DNA of 17,633 nt, taken from Candidatus Zixiibacteriota bacterium (GTDB lineage Bacteria; Zixibacteria; MSB-5A5; GN15; JAAZOE01). Location: contig JAQVRW010000019.1 in NCBI GenBank assembly GCA_028700875.1, positions 1 to 17,633 on the forward strand, read 5' to 3'. Positions 1-7,562 of the stretch are shown one piece after another. The position numbers were made by a program, and so were the translations under genes. The first letter of the stretch is position 1; each line of letters begins with the position of its first letter. The notes beneath the pieces are model-generated. The model was not told the origin of the DNA and made no database searches. It was given only the letters and a program-made list of their open reading frames with translations.

Positions 1-2
1 GG

Positions 3-521
3 AACAGCAAGACTTCGGAACCGGATACCACCTCCGTTGGCGAGGGGAAATTCCTCCTTGAACGGACATATGAAAACTATGCCTGGGGATATGTGTTGAA
101 TGGTTCCTATATCGACAACCGGGGCAATATCTATTCCTATGAATATCCTCACGGCGCCTCGCCCTGGATAGCGGTCAATTCTGATTCGCTGACCGAGGCG
201 GAATTGCGGGCGAAGTATGTCTCCTCGGCGACTCTGATCGGCCATGTTGATCTCAGCGCGTTGCGATGGATGTATTCCCTGATCCCCGGCGCGGAGCAAG
301 GGACACTCACCGATCCGGTCCATGTCTGTTCCGATTTCGGCGGCGTATCCTATCTGGCGTATATCTATTCGCCGGCGACGCAGACCTATAAAACGGTCCT
401 TCTCTATCAGGCGGGGGATTTGGCCAGGAAGAACACGTCCAATGAGGCCGACCAACTATATCACGCATTGAGGCAAGTCTTCGGCGTCACCGGTCCCGAG
501 ATCTGTGGGTATCCGGAATAG
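3..521 (+). CDS. C-terminal part of a hypothetical, probably secreted protein
   Basis: The reading frame is open from the first bases of the window, so the N-terminus lies outside it; the GTG at 93 is only an internal codon. About 172 residues are visible, ending in a TAG at 519-521. The segment is rich in Tyr, Ser and Gly with alternating polar and hydrophobic runs, for example a stretch around VHVCSDFGGVSYLAYIYSP, which suggests a beta-rich extracytoplasmic protein. The first visible residues (SKTSEPDTT) resemble the polar linker that follows a lipoprotein signal, but no signal peptide or lipobox is in view. No family was recognised and no function is proposed. A GC-rich hairpin at 565-582 follows the stop. 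Confidence 0.6.
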   Translation, partial: NSKTSEPDTTSVGEGKFLLERTYENYAWGYVLNGSYIDNRGNIYSYEYPHGASPWIAVNSDSLTEAELRAKYVSSATLIGHVDLSALRWMYSLIPGAEQGTLTDPVHVCSDFGGVSYLAYIYSPATQTYKTVLLYQAGDLARKNTSNEADQLYHALRQVFGVTGPEICGYPE

Positions 522-564
522 CGAGAGGCGCGCGACTTCTCGCGGCAAAACCATCGACGTGTGG

Positions 565-582
565 CCGGGACGTTCGTCCCGG
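565..582 (+). terminator. GC-rich hairpin, possible terminator of the first gene
   Basis: CCGGGACG and CGTCCCGG form a perfect 8-bp inverted repeat around TT. It is followed by only a short TTT, so it is at best a weak intrinsic terminator. It lies 43 bases after the first gene's stop and about 65 bases before the next promoter-like sequence. Confidence 0.4.
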
Positions 583-648
583 TTTCAATGGAACATTGGC
601 ACTCACGGCCTCGCTTTCGCGCCCTCGACGGTATTACAGACAATTCCG

Positions 649-678
649 TTGACAAAACGTGGAATTTACTCATATTAT
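649..678 (+). promoter_or_regulatory. sigma70-type promoter for the gene at 750
   Basis: A consensus -35 TTGACA (649-654) is followed after 18 bases by TATTAT (673-678), five of six matches to the -10 consensus. Transcription would begin near 685, leaving a leader of about 65 bases before the start at 750. This is the best promoter match in the window. Confidence 0.6.
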
Positions 679-749
679 CCAAATGGATTTATCCGCGTTG
701 GCTTAACGCCATTTCGGGGGCAATTGGGCGGGCCGGCTCTTAGGGCGAG

Positions 750-1442
750 ATGGTTTCAATGCATCGGTCATTTGTAATAACGATCATTCTCATCGCCGTT
801 TTAAGCGCAAGTTCGTCAAGCGCTCAGGTCCCCAAAGGGCAAGCCGATCTTCCCGGAGATTCCAGTATCACGTCCAGCGCTAAGGACGATAGCGGCAAAA
901 CCAGCACCCCTCCGCCCACATTCCGGATCGACAATCCTCAACCAGATAGATATGGCCCCGATAACAAGCGGGCTGTGAAAATCCAAAAACCCCGAATCCT
1001 CGGTCCTGGCCGGTCAATCACGTGCTTGGCATTGTCGATCGGGGTTGGCACAGGTGCCGTCTTCGGTCCGGAGCTAATTGTCAGTCGTTGTCTGAATCGA
1101 CATTTTGCCGCCGGTTTGATTGGCGGTATCGGAATCCCCAACAAAGGACATATCGGGGGCATGGTATTGGTTCAGTTGCGGACATATCCGGCGCCCGACA
1201 AATCATCGTATTATTTCTTTGCCGACCTGGGTATGGACGTATATGCCGGTGACGCCGGCTATCCGTCGAAACAAGGTCCCACGTGCCGCCTCGGCATCGG
1301 AATCTTATCCAAATCCAACGACCCGCTCGAAGTCTTCGTTGACGGGGGATGCAAGGTCGGGCATGTTGAGGGAAGTGGTTTTTACACAACGTCCGGCGAA
1401 TTTTGCTGGGCGGCGTTCTTCCGAGGCGGCGTGGCTTTCTGA
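750..1442 (+). CDS. exported protein, probable outer-membrane beta-barrel
   Basis: The product is 230 residues from the ATG at 750. An in-frame ATG at 759 is equally plausible because GGGCGAG then lies nine bases upstream. The N-terminus is a typical signal peptide: HR, a hydrophobic core, then a small-residue Ala-X-Ala-like end at SSSSAQ. A polar, Pro/Ser/Asp-rich linker of about 60 residues follows. The rest (about residues 85-230) is Gly-rich with alternating amphipathic strands (GVGTGAVFGPELIVS, GLIGGIGIP, YYFFADLGMDVYAG), and the protein ends in Phe, as many outer-membrane barrel proteins do. Four Cys in the mature part are unusual for a barrel. No named family was recognised; localisation is inferred from composition and the C-terminal Phe. 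It has its own promoter at 649-678 and is not obviously co-transcribed with its neighbours. Confidence 0.65.
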   Translation: MVSMHRSFVITIILIAVLSASSSSAQVPKGQADLPGDSSITSSAKDDSGKTSTPPPTFRIDNPQPDRYGPDNKRAVKIQKPRILGPGRSITCLALSIGVGTGAVFGPELIVSRCLNRHFAAGLIGGIGIPNKGHIGGMVLVQLRTYPAPDKSSYYFFADLGMDVYAGDAGYPSKQGPTCRLGIGILSKSNDPLEVFVDGGCKVGHVEGSGFYTTSGEFCWAAFFRGGVAF

Positions 1443-1556
1443 AATATGAACGCTTGCGCGCTGCCGATGAAATTGAAGAAAAGTGATTGACACGCGGACA
1501 AACAATCCGCAAGGTTTAGTCGCCACAACATATATGATACTACTATGACGAAATAC

Positions 1557-1582
1557 TGCGGCCGGCATTCGCTCCGGTCGCA
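1557..1582 (+). other. hairpin in the leader of the DUF3857 operon
   Basis: TGCGGCCGG (1557-1565) pairs with CCGGTCGCA (1574-1582) around an 8-base loop: nine pairs, one of them a G-U. It ends 22 bases before the strong AGGGAGGG ribosome-binding site at 1605-1612. A TTGACA sits at 1487-1492, but no good -10 lies at normal distance; TATGAT at 1533-1538 is a possible -10 with no matching -35. The rest of 1443-1617 shows nothing else recognisable. Confidence 0.35.
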
Positions 1583-1617
1583 GGCGAAGTCTATTGAAGC
1601 AGGCAGGGAGGGTATCT

Positions 1618-3543
1618 ATGGCGCGGGGACATGATTCATTCATATGCGTATTTGTACTCGTCGGCATAATGTTGATTGCGGCCGCCGCCCCTGTGCTGGC
1701 CCAGAAATGGGGCGAGGTCTCATCCGCTGAATGGCAAATAACCCCGCCGGAAAAGATGCCCGAAGCGCCGGCGGCGATTCTTTTCGACCTCGGTGAAATG
1801 ACCGTCTGCTTTGATCCGTTTGAAACGATCCTCGAACGGCACGTCCGCATCAAGATATTCAAAAAGGATGCGGGAGCGGACGCCGCCACTATTGAAATCC
1901 CCTGCCTGGAAAAAGATCGCATCAAGGGGCTGGAGGCGCAGACCATCTCACCCGGAGGGACGAAAACCCCGGTCAAAGATATCTTCACCAAGAAAGTCGA
2001 CGATGTCAAAATCATGACCTTCACGTTTCCGGTCATCGAGGACGGCGCCATTCTGGAATACCGGTATCGTCTCATTAACGAACGATTATGGGAGCTCGAC
2101 CCGTGGTATTTCCAAAGCGAATGGTATACGTTTCGGTCGCATCTATCCGTGGTCATGCACGTGGGATTCAGTTATGATGTCGTTCGGGTAAATATTCCGA
2201 TCGCTATGCAAAACCCGGTGATCAAAGAGACGGGTTCGATCCGCGTTCCCACCAAAACCTTCATATGGGAACTTACCGACCTGATGCCGGCCCCGGATGA
2301 GCCGTATATGGCGGCCAAATGGGATTTCCTGACGTCGTTGCGATTCAACCTGGTGGGCTTCAGCTTGTACTTCGATTCCGTGTCTTTCGTCCTGACCTGG
2401 CCGGAAATCGGCGAGAATGTGGAAAAATGGTCCCGGCGTTTTACCGGGCACGACAAAGACCTCGCCCTGATCGCCGATAGTCTTTGCGCCGGGGAAGTCC
2501 TTTCCCATAAGAAAATTAAACTGCTTTATACATGGATTGGCGACAAGATCGAAACGCGGGCCGAATCGGAAGATATCGATGATGCCCTGGAGCTATTGCG
2601 GCTGGGCCATGGCACCGCCAGCGAAAAGAATCTGGCGCTGGCAGGACTGTTACGCACGCAAGGAATCATCGCCCATCCGGTATTCATCGGCCGAAGGGAT
2701 GAGCACGCTCTGTTCAATCCCGATATTCACCGTCTGAGTCAGTTCGACCGGATCCTGTGCTATGTTTGCGACGACAGCCTGGGGGGACTATATGATGCCG
2801 GGGACGAATTGGCCATCTTCCCGTATCTTCCTCCCAAGGATTTGGTGGATCTGGGTTTGCTCATCAATGGCGACAGCACCGGACCTGTCACGCTTCAGCA
2901 CTTTCCCCGACCGAGCGGCACCAGCGTCACCTCCTCCCTCGATCTTCGCCCCGACGGTTCCGCCCTCTGCTCGGCCAATGTCATCATTCAGGGATACGAC
3001 CTCAGCGCCTATATGAAATTTATCAAGGACTCACTCCCGGCGGCGGACATCGTCGACCGGATCATCGATAAGAGTCAGGTGGAATATACGCTCCAATCGG
3101 CCGTCCGAAAATACGAACCCGAGACCGATCAATTGTCGTTCGATATTATCCTCGAATTGCCGCACTTGGGCGCCGTCGTCGACGAAACCGTATTTTTCTC
3201 TCCCTTCATCACGGAAATGATTTCTGGGAATGTGTTTTCGTCCGAACGGCGGAACTTCCCGATCGATTTCTGCTATCCGCGATATGCCCGACTGAGGACG
3301 TTTGTTCGCCTGTCCTCGGGAATGACGGCGGCAGACCTTCCGGCCGATATCATGGAACCGATTCCGGACGGGCTTTTCAGCCGCTCCATGAAGGCGGCCG
3401 GCAATGTCATTGAGGTTAAGGCGAGATTGGATTTGCGAAAATCGCTCTATGCGGTTGCGGAATATGACGGAATGAAGAAGTTATTCGAAACCATGAGCGC
3501 TTCGTATGCCGACAAAATTGCCGTGGCCCTGGGGCAACGATAA
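1618..3543 (+). CDS. exported DUF3857 / inactive transglutaminase-like protein
   Basis: The ATG at 1618 is chosen over the upstream TTG at 1594 because AGGGAGGG (1605-1612) sits six bases before it and the product then starts with a clean signal peptide (MARGHDSF, hydrophobic core, APVLAQ). The 641-residue product has the layout of DUF3857 proteins: an N-terminal beta-sandwich domain (about 40-220), a transglutaminase-core-like domain (about 270-410) and a C-terminal beta-rich region. The core aligns by eye with family motifs but lacks catalysis. Where active members have G-x-Cys it has GTASEKNL, with Ala334 at the Cys position, and the His position is Arg378 in FDRI. Asp393 (YDAGDE) is kept. 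It is therefore probably a periplasmic pseudoenzyme. The intact paralogue follows after 18 bases. The substrate is unknown. Confidence 0.8.
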   Translation: MARGHDSFICVFVLVGIMLIAAAAPVLAQKWGEVSSAEWQITPPEKMPEAPAAILFDLGEMTVCFDPFETILERHVRIKIFKKDAGADAATIEIPCLEKDRIKGLEAQTISPGGTKTPVKDIFTKKVDDVKIMTFTFPVIEDGAILEYRYRLINERLWELDPWYFQSEWYTFRSHLSVVMHVGFSYDVVRVNIPIAMQNPVIKETGSIRVPTKTFIWELTDLMPAPDEPYMAAKWDFLTSLRFNLVGFSLYFDSVSFVLTWPEIGENVEKWSRRFTGHDKDLALIADSLCAGEVLSHKKIKLLYTWIGDKIETRAESEDIDDALELLRLGHGTASEKNLALAGLLRTQGIIAHPVFIGRRDEHALFNPDIHRLSQFDRILCYVCDDSLGGLYDAGDELAIFPYLPPKDLVDLGLLINGDSTGPVTLQHFPRPSGTSVTSSLDLRPDGSALCSANVIIQGYDLSAYMKFIKDSLPAADIVDRIIDKSQVEYTLQSAVRKYEPETDQLSFDIILELPHLGAVVDETVFFSPFITEMISGNVFSSERRNFPIDFCYPRYARLRTFVRLSSGMTAADLPADIMEPIPDGLFSRSMKAAGNVIEVKARLDLRKSLYAVAEYDGMKKLFETMSASYADKIAVALGQR

Positions 3544-3561
3544 ACCGGAAAGGCGTCGGGA

Positions 3562-5490
3562 ATGTTTGGAATCATCCGGCTGAAATTTACCTGCCGTTCC
3601 CTGGCCGGAGTCGCAACCATTCTTCTGTTCCTGGCGGGAACCGCCGCCGTATGCCAACCTCCGGTTTCCGAAAATACGGACGATACGGCCGACGCCGTCA
3701 TCCTGGAACAGTCGATCACGTATGAGGTGAATTGGAACGGCGCGGGCACGGAAACGGTTACCGGCAAAATCAAAATCAACAACTCCGAGGGCAGAGACTA
3801 CGGCTACATAGCCATTGGTGAATCGAGCTTTGAAAAGGTGACCCGGTTTTCGGCAGCCGTCCATGATGCTTCCGGTCGCCTGGTTTTGTCCCGCAAGAAA
3901 GACGATTGCCAACGGGTTTGCGGATATTCCGCGTACGGCCTCTATGCCGATGTATGCTACCGTGGGTATACGTTGACGACCAACACCTACCCTTACATCG
4001 TGGAATATGCATACACGCGGGAGACCAAATCATCGTTTTTCTGGCCCCATTGGTCGCCGCAGACGAATATCCCCGTCCGTCTGGCCCGGTATACGGCCAT
4101 CGTCCCTTCTGATACGGTATTTTCCATCGGAGTCCATGGCGATATCCCGCCTCCCGTGGTCGGCGATTCGGGGAAAGCCCGGATATACGTCTGGCAGTTG
4201 ACCGACATTCCTCCTTTGGCGGATGAGGATTATTCCGTTCCCGGCAGTGATGATCTCATGATGCTGCTTTTTTCTCCGACTCACTTGCGGCTCGGCAAGT
4301 ATGATTTCGCCTGCCGCGACTGGGGGGCCATAAGCCAATCCTACGATAAAATGGTGCGCCCCATACTGAAACTCGGCAAAGATGAGACGGCGCTTCTGGC
4401 GGACGTGCCTCGAGACATCTCGCGGCGGCGGCAATGCGAGACGCTTCACCGGTTGCTCGCGGCGCGGATGCGCTATGTCGCGATTGAAATCGGCGTGGGC
4501 GGATGGCAACCATGCCCAGTATCCGAGACATTTCAAAGGGGGTACGGCGACTGCAAAGATCTGGCGGCGGTGTATGCGGCGATGCTTTCCTCCCTGGGGA
4601 TCGACAGCCGGGTGGCCTACCTGAAAACCCGAAGCCTGGGCGCCACCGATTCCCTTTTGCCCGTCATCAACCAGTTCAATCACGCCATTACCATGGCGGT
4701 CATTGACAATGATACCGTCTGGATTGACCCCACTTGTCGAACCTGTCCGGTGGGCGATCTTCCGTCCAACGATGAAGATGTTTTTGCCCTCGTTGTCGAT
4801 TCGGCCGGAGGCGGGCTTGTCCGAACGCCATCGTCGACGGCTCTCGATAACCTGATCGTGCGCAAGGCGGATATCGATATCAATCCCGATAAATCGATTG
4901 CGGTGCGCCTCGAATTGACCGCCACCGGAAATATCGAGCACTATTTGTCATCGCTGTTGACCGAATCCGACCCGTCGCTGACCAAGGCCGGAATCCAAAG
5001 CGGCCTCGCCGGTTTGTCGTCGGCTTTCTCGATAGACAGCATTGCTGTCCCGCCCGATTCGGCCCGGGGACCCGTCGAGCCGGTGACCATTTATGGCCGT
5101 ATGCCCAACGCCATTCATCTTGTCGGTGACAAGCAGTATGTCAGCCTCGAATTCATTTCTTTCCTCAGAGGCTGCGAAAAAGCCGGCTTGTCGGAACGTG
5201 CTCGGCCGCTGGATCTTTCCTACCCGCGGGCCGTCGTGGATTCAATCTCCCTGACCCTTCCGCCCGGATGGCAGCTCTGTGGCGATGAGACGCCTATACA
5301 GATATCGGATGATTTCGGTCGGCTGGAATGCGATTGCCGTACCGTCGACGGCAAGGCGATAATCACTCGCCGGCGTGAAGCGAATGCCTATACCATTGCC
5401 GCGGACCAATTGAAATCCTATCGCGATTACCTGCAGGCGGTCTCAAAAGCCGCACCCGAACGCATCGTCCTTTGCAGGGTTCTCCGTTAG
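3562..5490 (+). CDS. exported DUF3857 / transglutaminase-like protein with intact triad
   Basis: The product is 642 residues, starting at the ATG at 3562 with GGAAAGG about ten bases upstream. An N-terminal hydrophobic segment (about residues 13-30, ending AAVCQPP) is a signal peptide; the Cys after it leaves a lipoprotein possible, although the lipobox is imperfect. The DUF3857-like domain covers about 45-220 and the transglutaminase core about 285-400. The Cys-His-Asp triad is visible: Cys331 in RGYGDCKDL, His374 in QFNHAI and Asp389 in VWIDPT. The C-terminal 230 residues are beta-rich and not assigned. It lies 18 bases after the paralogue at 1618 and is very likely co-transcribed with it. 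Family members are assumed to be cysteine peptidase or transglutaminase-like enzymes acting outside the cytoplasm; the real substrate is not known. Confidence 0.83.
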   Translation: MFGIIRLKFTCRSLAGVATILLFLAGTAAVCQPPVSENTDDTADAVILEQSITYEVNWNGAGTETVTGKIKINNSEGRDYGYIAIGESSFEKVTRFSAAVHDASGRLVLSRKKDDCQRVCGYSAYGLYADVCYRGYTLTTNTYPYIVEYAYTRETKSSFFWPHWSPQTNIPVRLARYTAIVPSDTVFSIGVHGDIPPPVVGDSGKARIYVWQLTDIPPLADEDYSVPGSDDLMMLLFSPTHLRLGKYDFACRDWGAISQSYDKMVRPILKLGKDETALLADVPRDISRRRQCETLHRLLAARMRYVAIEIGVGGWQPCPVSETFQRGYGDCKDLAAVYAAMLSSLGIDSRVAYLKTRSLGATDSLLPVINQFNHAITMAVIDNDTVWIDPTCRTCPVGDLPSNDEDVFALVVDSAGGGLVRTPSSTALDNLIVRKADIDINPDKSIAVRLELTATGNIEHYLSSLLTESDPSLTKAGIQSGLAGLSSAFSIDSIAVPPDSARGPVEPVTIYGRMPNAIHLVGDKQYVSLEFISFLRGCEKAGLSERARPLDLSYPRAVVDSISLTLPPGWQLCGDETPIQISDDFGRLECDCRTVDGKAIITRRREANAYTIAADQLKSYRDYLQAVSKAAPERIVLCRVLR

Positions 5491-5536
5491 GCGCGCCCGC
5501 TGACGATATTTGTTGACCGACCGGCCTGCTGATTCG

Positions 5537-5548
5537 TAGTTTAAACTA
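5537..5548 (+). promoter_or_regulatory. 12-bp perfect palindrome upstream of small membrane protein gene
   Basis: TAGTTTAAACTA is a perfect palindrome ending 19 bases before the ATG at 5568. A TTGACC -35-like hexamer lies at 5513-5518, so the palindrome would overlap the -10 region (TAGTTT with an 18-base spacer). It could be an operator. This is inference from position and symmetry only. Confidence 0.3.
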
Positions 5549-5567
5549 TGGGTCAGAGGGCCGAAAT

Positions 5568-6077
5568 ATGATAATAGCCACGCGGTCATTCAGCGGATGC
5601 CTTTTTGGCATCTGCGGCATCATCATCCTCGTTTTCCTGCTGGTGCTGGTCATCCAGGGAGGTGCATGGATCGCCGCCAAAATCCTGCCCGTCCTGCCGA
5701 TATTCATGGAAATCGTCATCGGCTTCGACCTTTTCATCCTGCTCCCCCTGGCCATATTCCGAAAAACAAGGCGTCTGTCCGGCGACGGCTTGTATATGTC
5801 ATCGTATGCCTACGGCGTCACACTCTGGATTTGGGCGTTCCTGCTCACTTACACGATCTGGGGCGCGCTGGCGGTCATCATCGGGTTATTTATTGTCGGC
5901 GTCGGCGTGGTGCCGATCGCCATGCTGGCTACGGCCATCAAGGGCCAATGGCAAAATCTCGGCTTGCTGATATCGCTCTTGATATTGACTTTCGGCGCCC
6001 GGTCGCTTGGTGTTGCCCTGCGCCGAAGCTCCGTGATTCCGCCCAGCGATTCCTGGGTCGAGGAGATTAAAGAGTAG
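5568..6077 (+). CDS. small multi-pass membrane protein of unknown function
   Basis: The start at the ATG 5568 is supported by AGAGGG at 5555-5560, seven bases upstream. The 169-residue product is strongly hydrophobic, with about four to five membrane segments: roughly 10-33, 38-63, 80-100, 101-125 and 128-150. Short charged loops (RKTRRLSGDG, KGQWQN) separate them, and a polar C-terminus ends in SWVEEIKE. No catalytic motif or known family was recognised. It lies 77 bases after the DUF3857 gene and 141 bases before cydA, so it could be a single-gene unit or lead into the cyd genes. The cyd genes have their own leader, and no functional link to the oxidase is visible in the sequence. Confidence 0.7.
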   Translation: MIIATRSFSGCLFGICGIIILVFLLVLVIQGGAWIAAKILPVLPIFMEIVIGFDLFILLPLAIFRKTRRLSGDGLYMSSYAYGVTLWIWAFLLTYTIWGALAVIIGLFIVGVGVVPIAMLATAIKGQWQNLGLLISLLILTFGARSLGVALRRSSVIPPSDSWVEEIKE

Positions 6078-6121
6078 TATTGACCCTCCCGACGTATGGG
6101 CTGAACGCATCCAATTTCCCC

Positions 6122-6208
6122 TTGACAACTCACCCAAAAAAGTACCAAAATTGTTTCGGTCTCATAATCCGAAGACAGGTTGCGTACCATCTCTCGATAT
6201 GTAGGAGA
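6122..6208 (+). promoter_or_regulatory. cydA upstream region with promoter-like elements and RBS
   Basis: In the 141 bases before cydA there is a TTGACA at 6122-6127 and a CATAAT at 6163-6168, but they are 35 bases apart, too far for one sigma70 promoter. CATAAT may act with a poor -35. TAGGAGA at 6202-6208 is a good ribosome-binding site ten bases before the ATG at 6219 and decides that start. No clear FNR or ArcA site was seen. Confidence 0.35.
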
Positions 6209-6218
6209 CGAACGGTTT

Positions 6219-7562
6219 ATGGACGTCGGGCTGTTATCGCGTATCCAATTCGGTCTCACGATCGGCTTCCACTATATTTTCCCGCCGTTGAGTATCGGGT
6301 TGGGTTTGATTCTGGTCATCATGGAGGGAACCTACCTCCGTACGAAAAATTCGCTCTATCACGAGATGACCCGTTTCTGGGTCAAGATCTTCGGGTTAAT
6401 CTTCGCCCTCGGCGCCGCCACCGGTATTGTTATGGAATTTCAGTTCGGCACCAACTGGGCGACCTATTCGCGCTTTGTCGGCGATGTTTTCGGCTCCGCC
6501 CTGGCGGCCGAAGGAATCTTCGCATTCTTTCTGGAGTCCGGGTTCCTGGCGATTCTGTTATTCGGATGGGACAGGGTCAGCGCCCGGATGCATTTTGTCG
6601 CCACGGTCATGGTCGCGCTGGGAGCGCATTTTTCCGCCATCTGGATCGTGGTCGCCAATTCCTGGCAGCAGACCCCCGCCGGGCACCATATCGTGGGAAT
6701 GGGGGAGACCGCCCGCGCCGAGATCGTGGATTTCTGGCAAATGCTCCTCAATCCTTCGACCCTGGATCGCGTCAGTCATGTCTTCATGGGGGCGTGGCAG
6801 GCCGGGGCTTTCTTTGTCCTGAGCGTCAGCGCGTTTTACCTCCTGCGCAAAAAGCATCTCGACTTCGCCCGGGCTTCGATGAAAATCGCCTTGATCGTGG
6901 CCCTGGTCGGTTCGCTGGGACAATTGGCCACCGGTCATATGAGCGCTCGGACCGTGGCCGTTACCCAGCCCGCCAAACTGGCCGCGTTCGAGGGACACTA
7001 TCCCGCCAGTGCCCCCGCCGGAATGTATCTGTTCGGATGGGTGGATGACGAACAAGGCAAAACCACCGGCCTTCAGATTCCGGGATTTTTGAGCTGGCTG
7101 GTCTATTTCGACGCCGCCGCGCCGGTCACCGGTCTGGAGGCTTTTCCGCCGAACGATCGTCCGCCGGTCAATCCGGTGTTCCAGAGTTATCATCTCATGG
7201 TCGGTATAGGGATGATCCTGATCGCCTTGGCGCTGGGCGGATTGTTCTTCTGGTGGCGGCGCCGGTTGTTCGAAATGACCTGGTTTCTGTGGATATTCGT
7301 CTTCTCAGTGTTGTTGCCGCAAATCGCCAATCAGATGGGATGGTTTTCGGCCGAGGTGGGCCGCCAGCCGTGGATCGTCTATGGTCTCCTGCGGACCGCC
7401 GAGGGCGTCTCCAAAAGCGTGACCCCCGGCGACGTCATCGCCTCGATCGTCATGTTCCTGTTGGTCTATATTCTGCTGTTCATCCTGTTCATCTACCATC
7501 TCAATGAAAAGATCCAACGTGGACCGGAGGCGCCGGTCGCGGCGGAGGGACACCGGACATGA
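6219..7562 (+). CDS. cydA: cytochrome bd ubiquinol oxidase subunit I
   Basis: This is the haem-bearing subunit of the cytochrome bd quinol:O2 oxidoreductase in the inner membrane. The ATG at 6219 is preferred to the upstream TTG at 6180 because of TAGGAGA and because the product then begins MDVGLLSRIQFGLTIGFHY, typical of the family. The 447-residue protein keeps the expected ligands: His18 (equivalent of E. coli His19), the Glu98/Glu106 pair in AAEGIFAFFLES, His187 in SHVFMGAW and Met373 just before GWFSAEVGRQPW. That last block is the signature with the conserved Glu and Arg. QPAKLAAFEGHY is also present. The length is about 75 residues below E. coli CydA, consistent with a short Q-loop type. 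It overlaps cydB by ATGA. The enzyme implies oxygen scavenging or microaerobic respiration at high O2 affinity. Confidence 0.96.
   Translation: MDVGLLSRIQFGLTIGFHYIFPPLSIGLGLILVIMEGTYLRTKNSLYHEMTRFWVKIFGLIFALGAATGIVMEFQFGTNWATYSRFVGDVFGSALAAEGIFAFFLESGFLAILLFGWDRVSARMHFVATVMVALGAHFSAIWIVVANSWQQTPAGHHIVGMGETARAEIVDFWQMLLNPSTLDRVSHVFMGAWQAGAFFVLSVSAFYLLRKKHLDFARASMKIALIVALVGSLGQLATGHMSARTVAVTQPAKLAAFEGHYPASAPAGMYLFGWVDDEQGKTTGLQIPGFLSWLVYFDAAAPVTGLEAFPPNDRPPVNPVFQSYHLMVGIGMILIALALGGLFFWWRRRLFEMTWFLWIFVFSVLLPQIANQMGWFSAEVGRQPWIVYGLLRTAEGVSKSVTPGDVIASIVMFLLVYILLFILFIYHLNEKIQRGPEAPVAAEGHRT

Noticed and set aside
505..777. Plus-strand open frame between the first two genes
   Set aside because: It overlaps the end of the first gene and the start of the signal-peptide gene, spans a hairpin and a promoter, and has no ribosome-binding site or domain.
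4030..4941. 303-codon minus-strand open frame inside the second DUF3857 gene
   Set aside because: It lies wholly opposite a gene with a complete domain and catalytic triad; its Arg/Gly/His-rich composition is typical of an antisense shadow.
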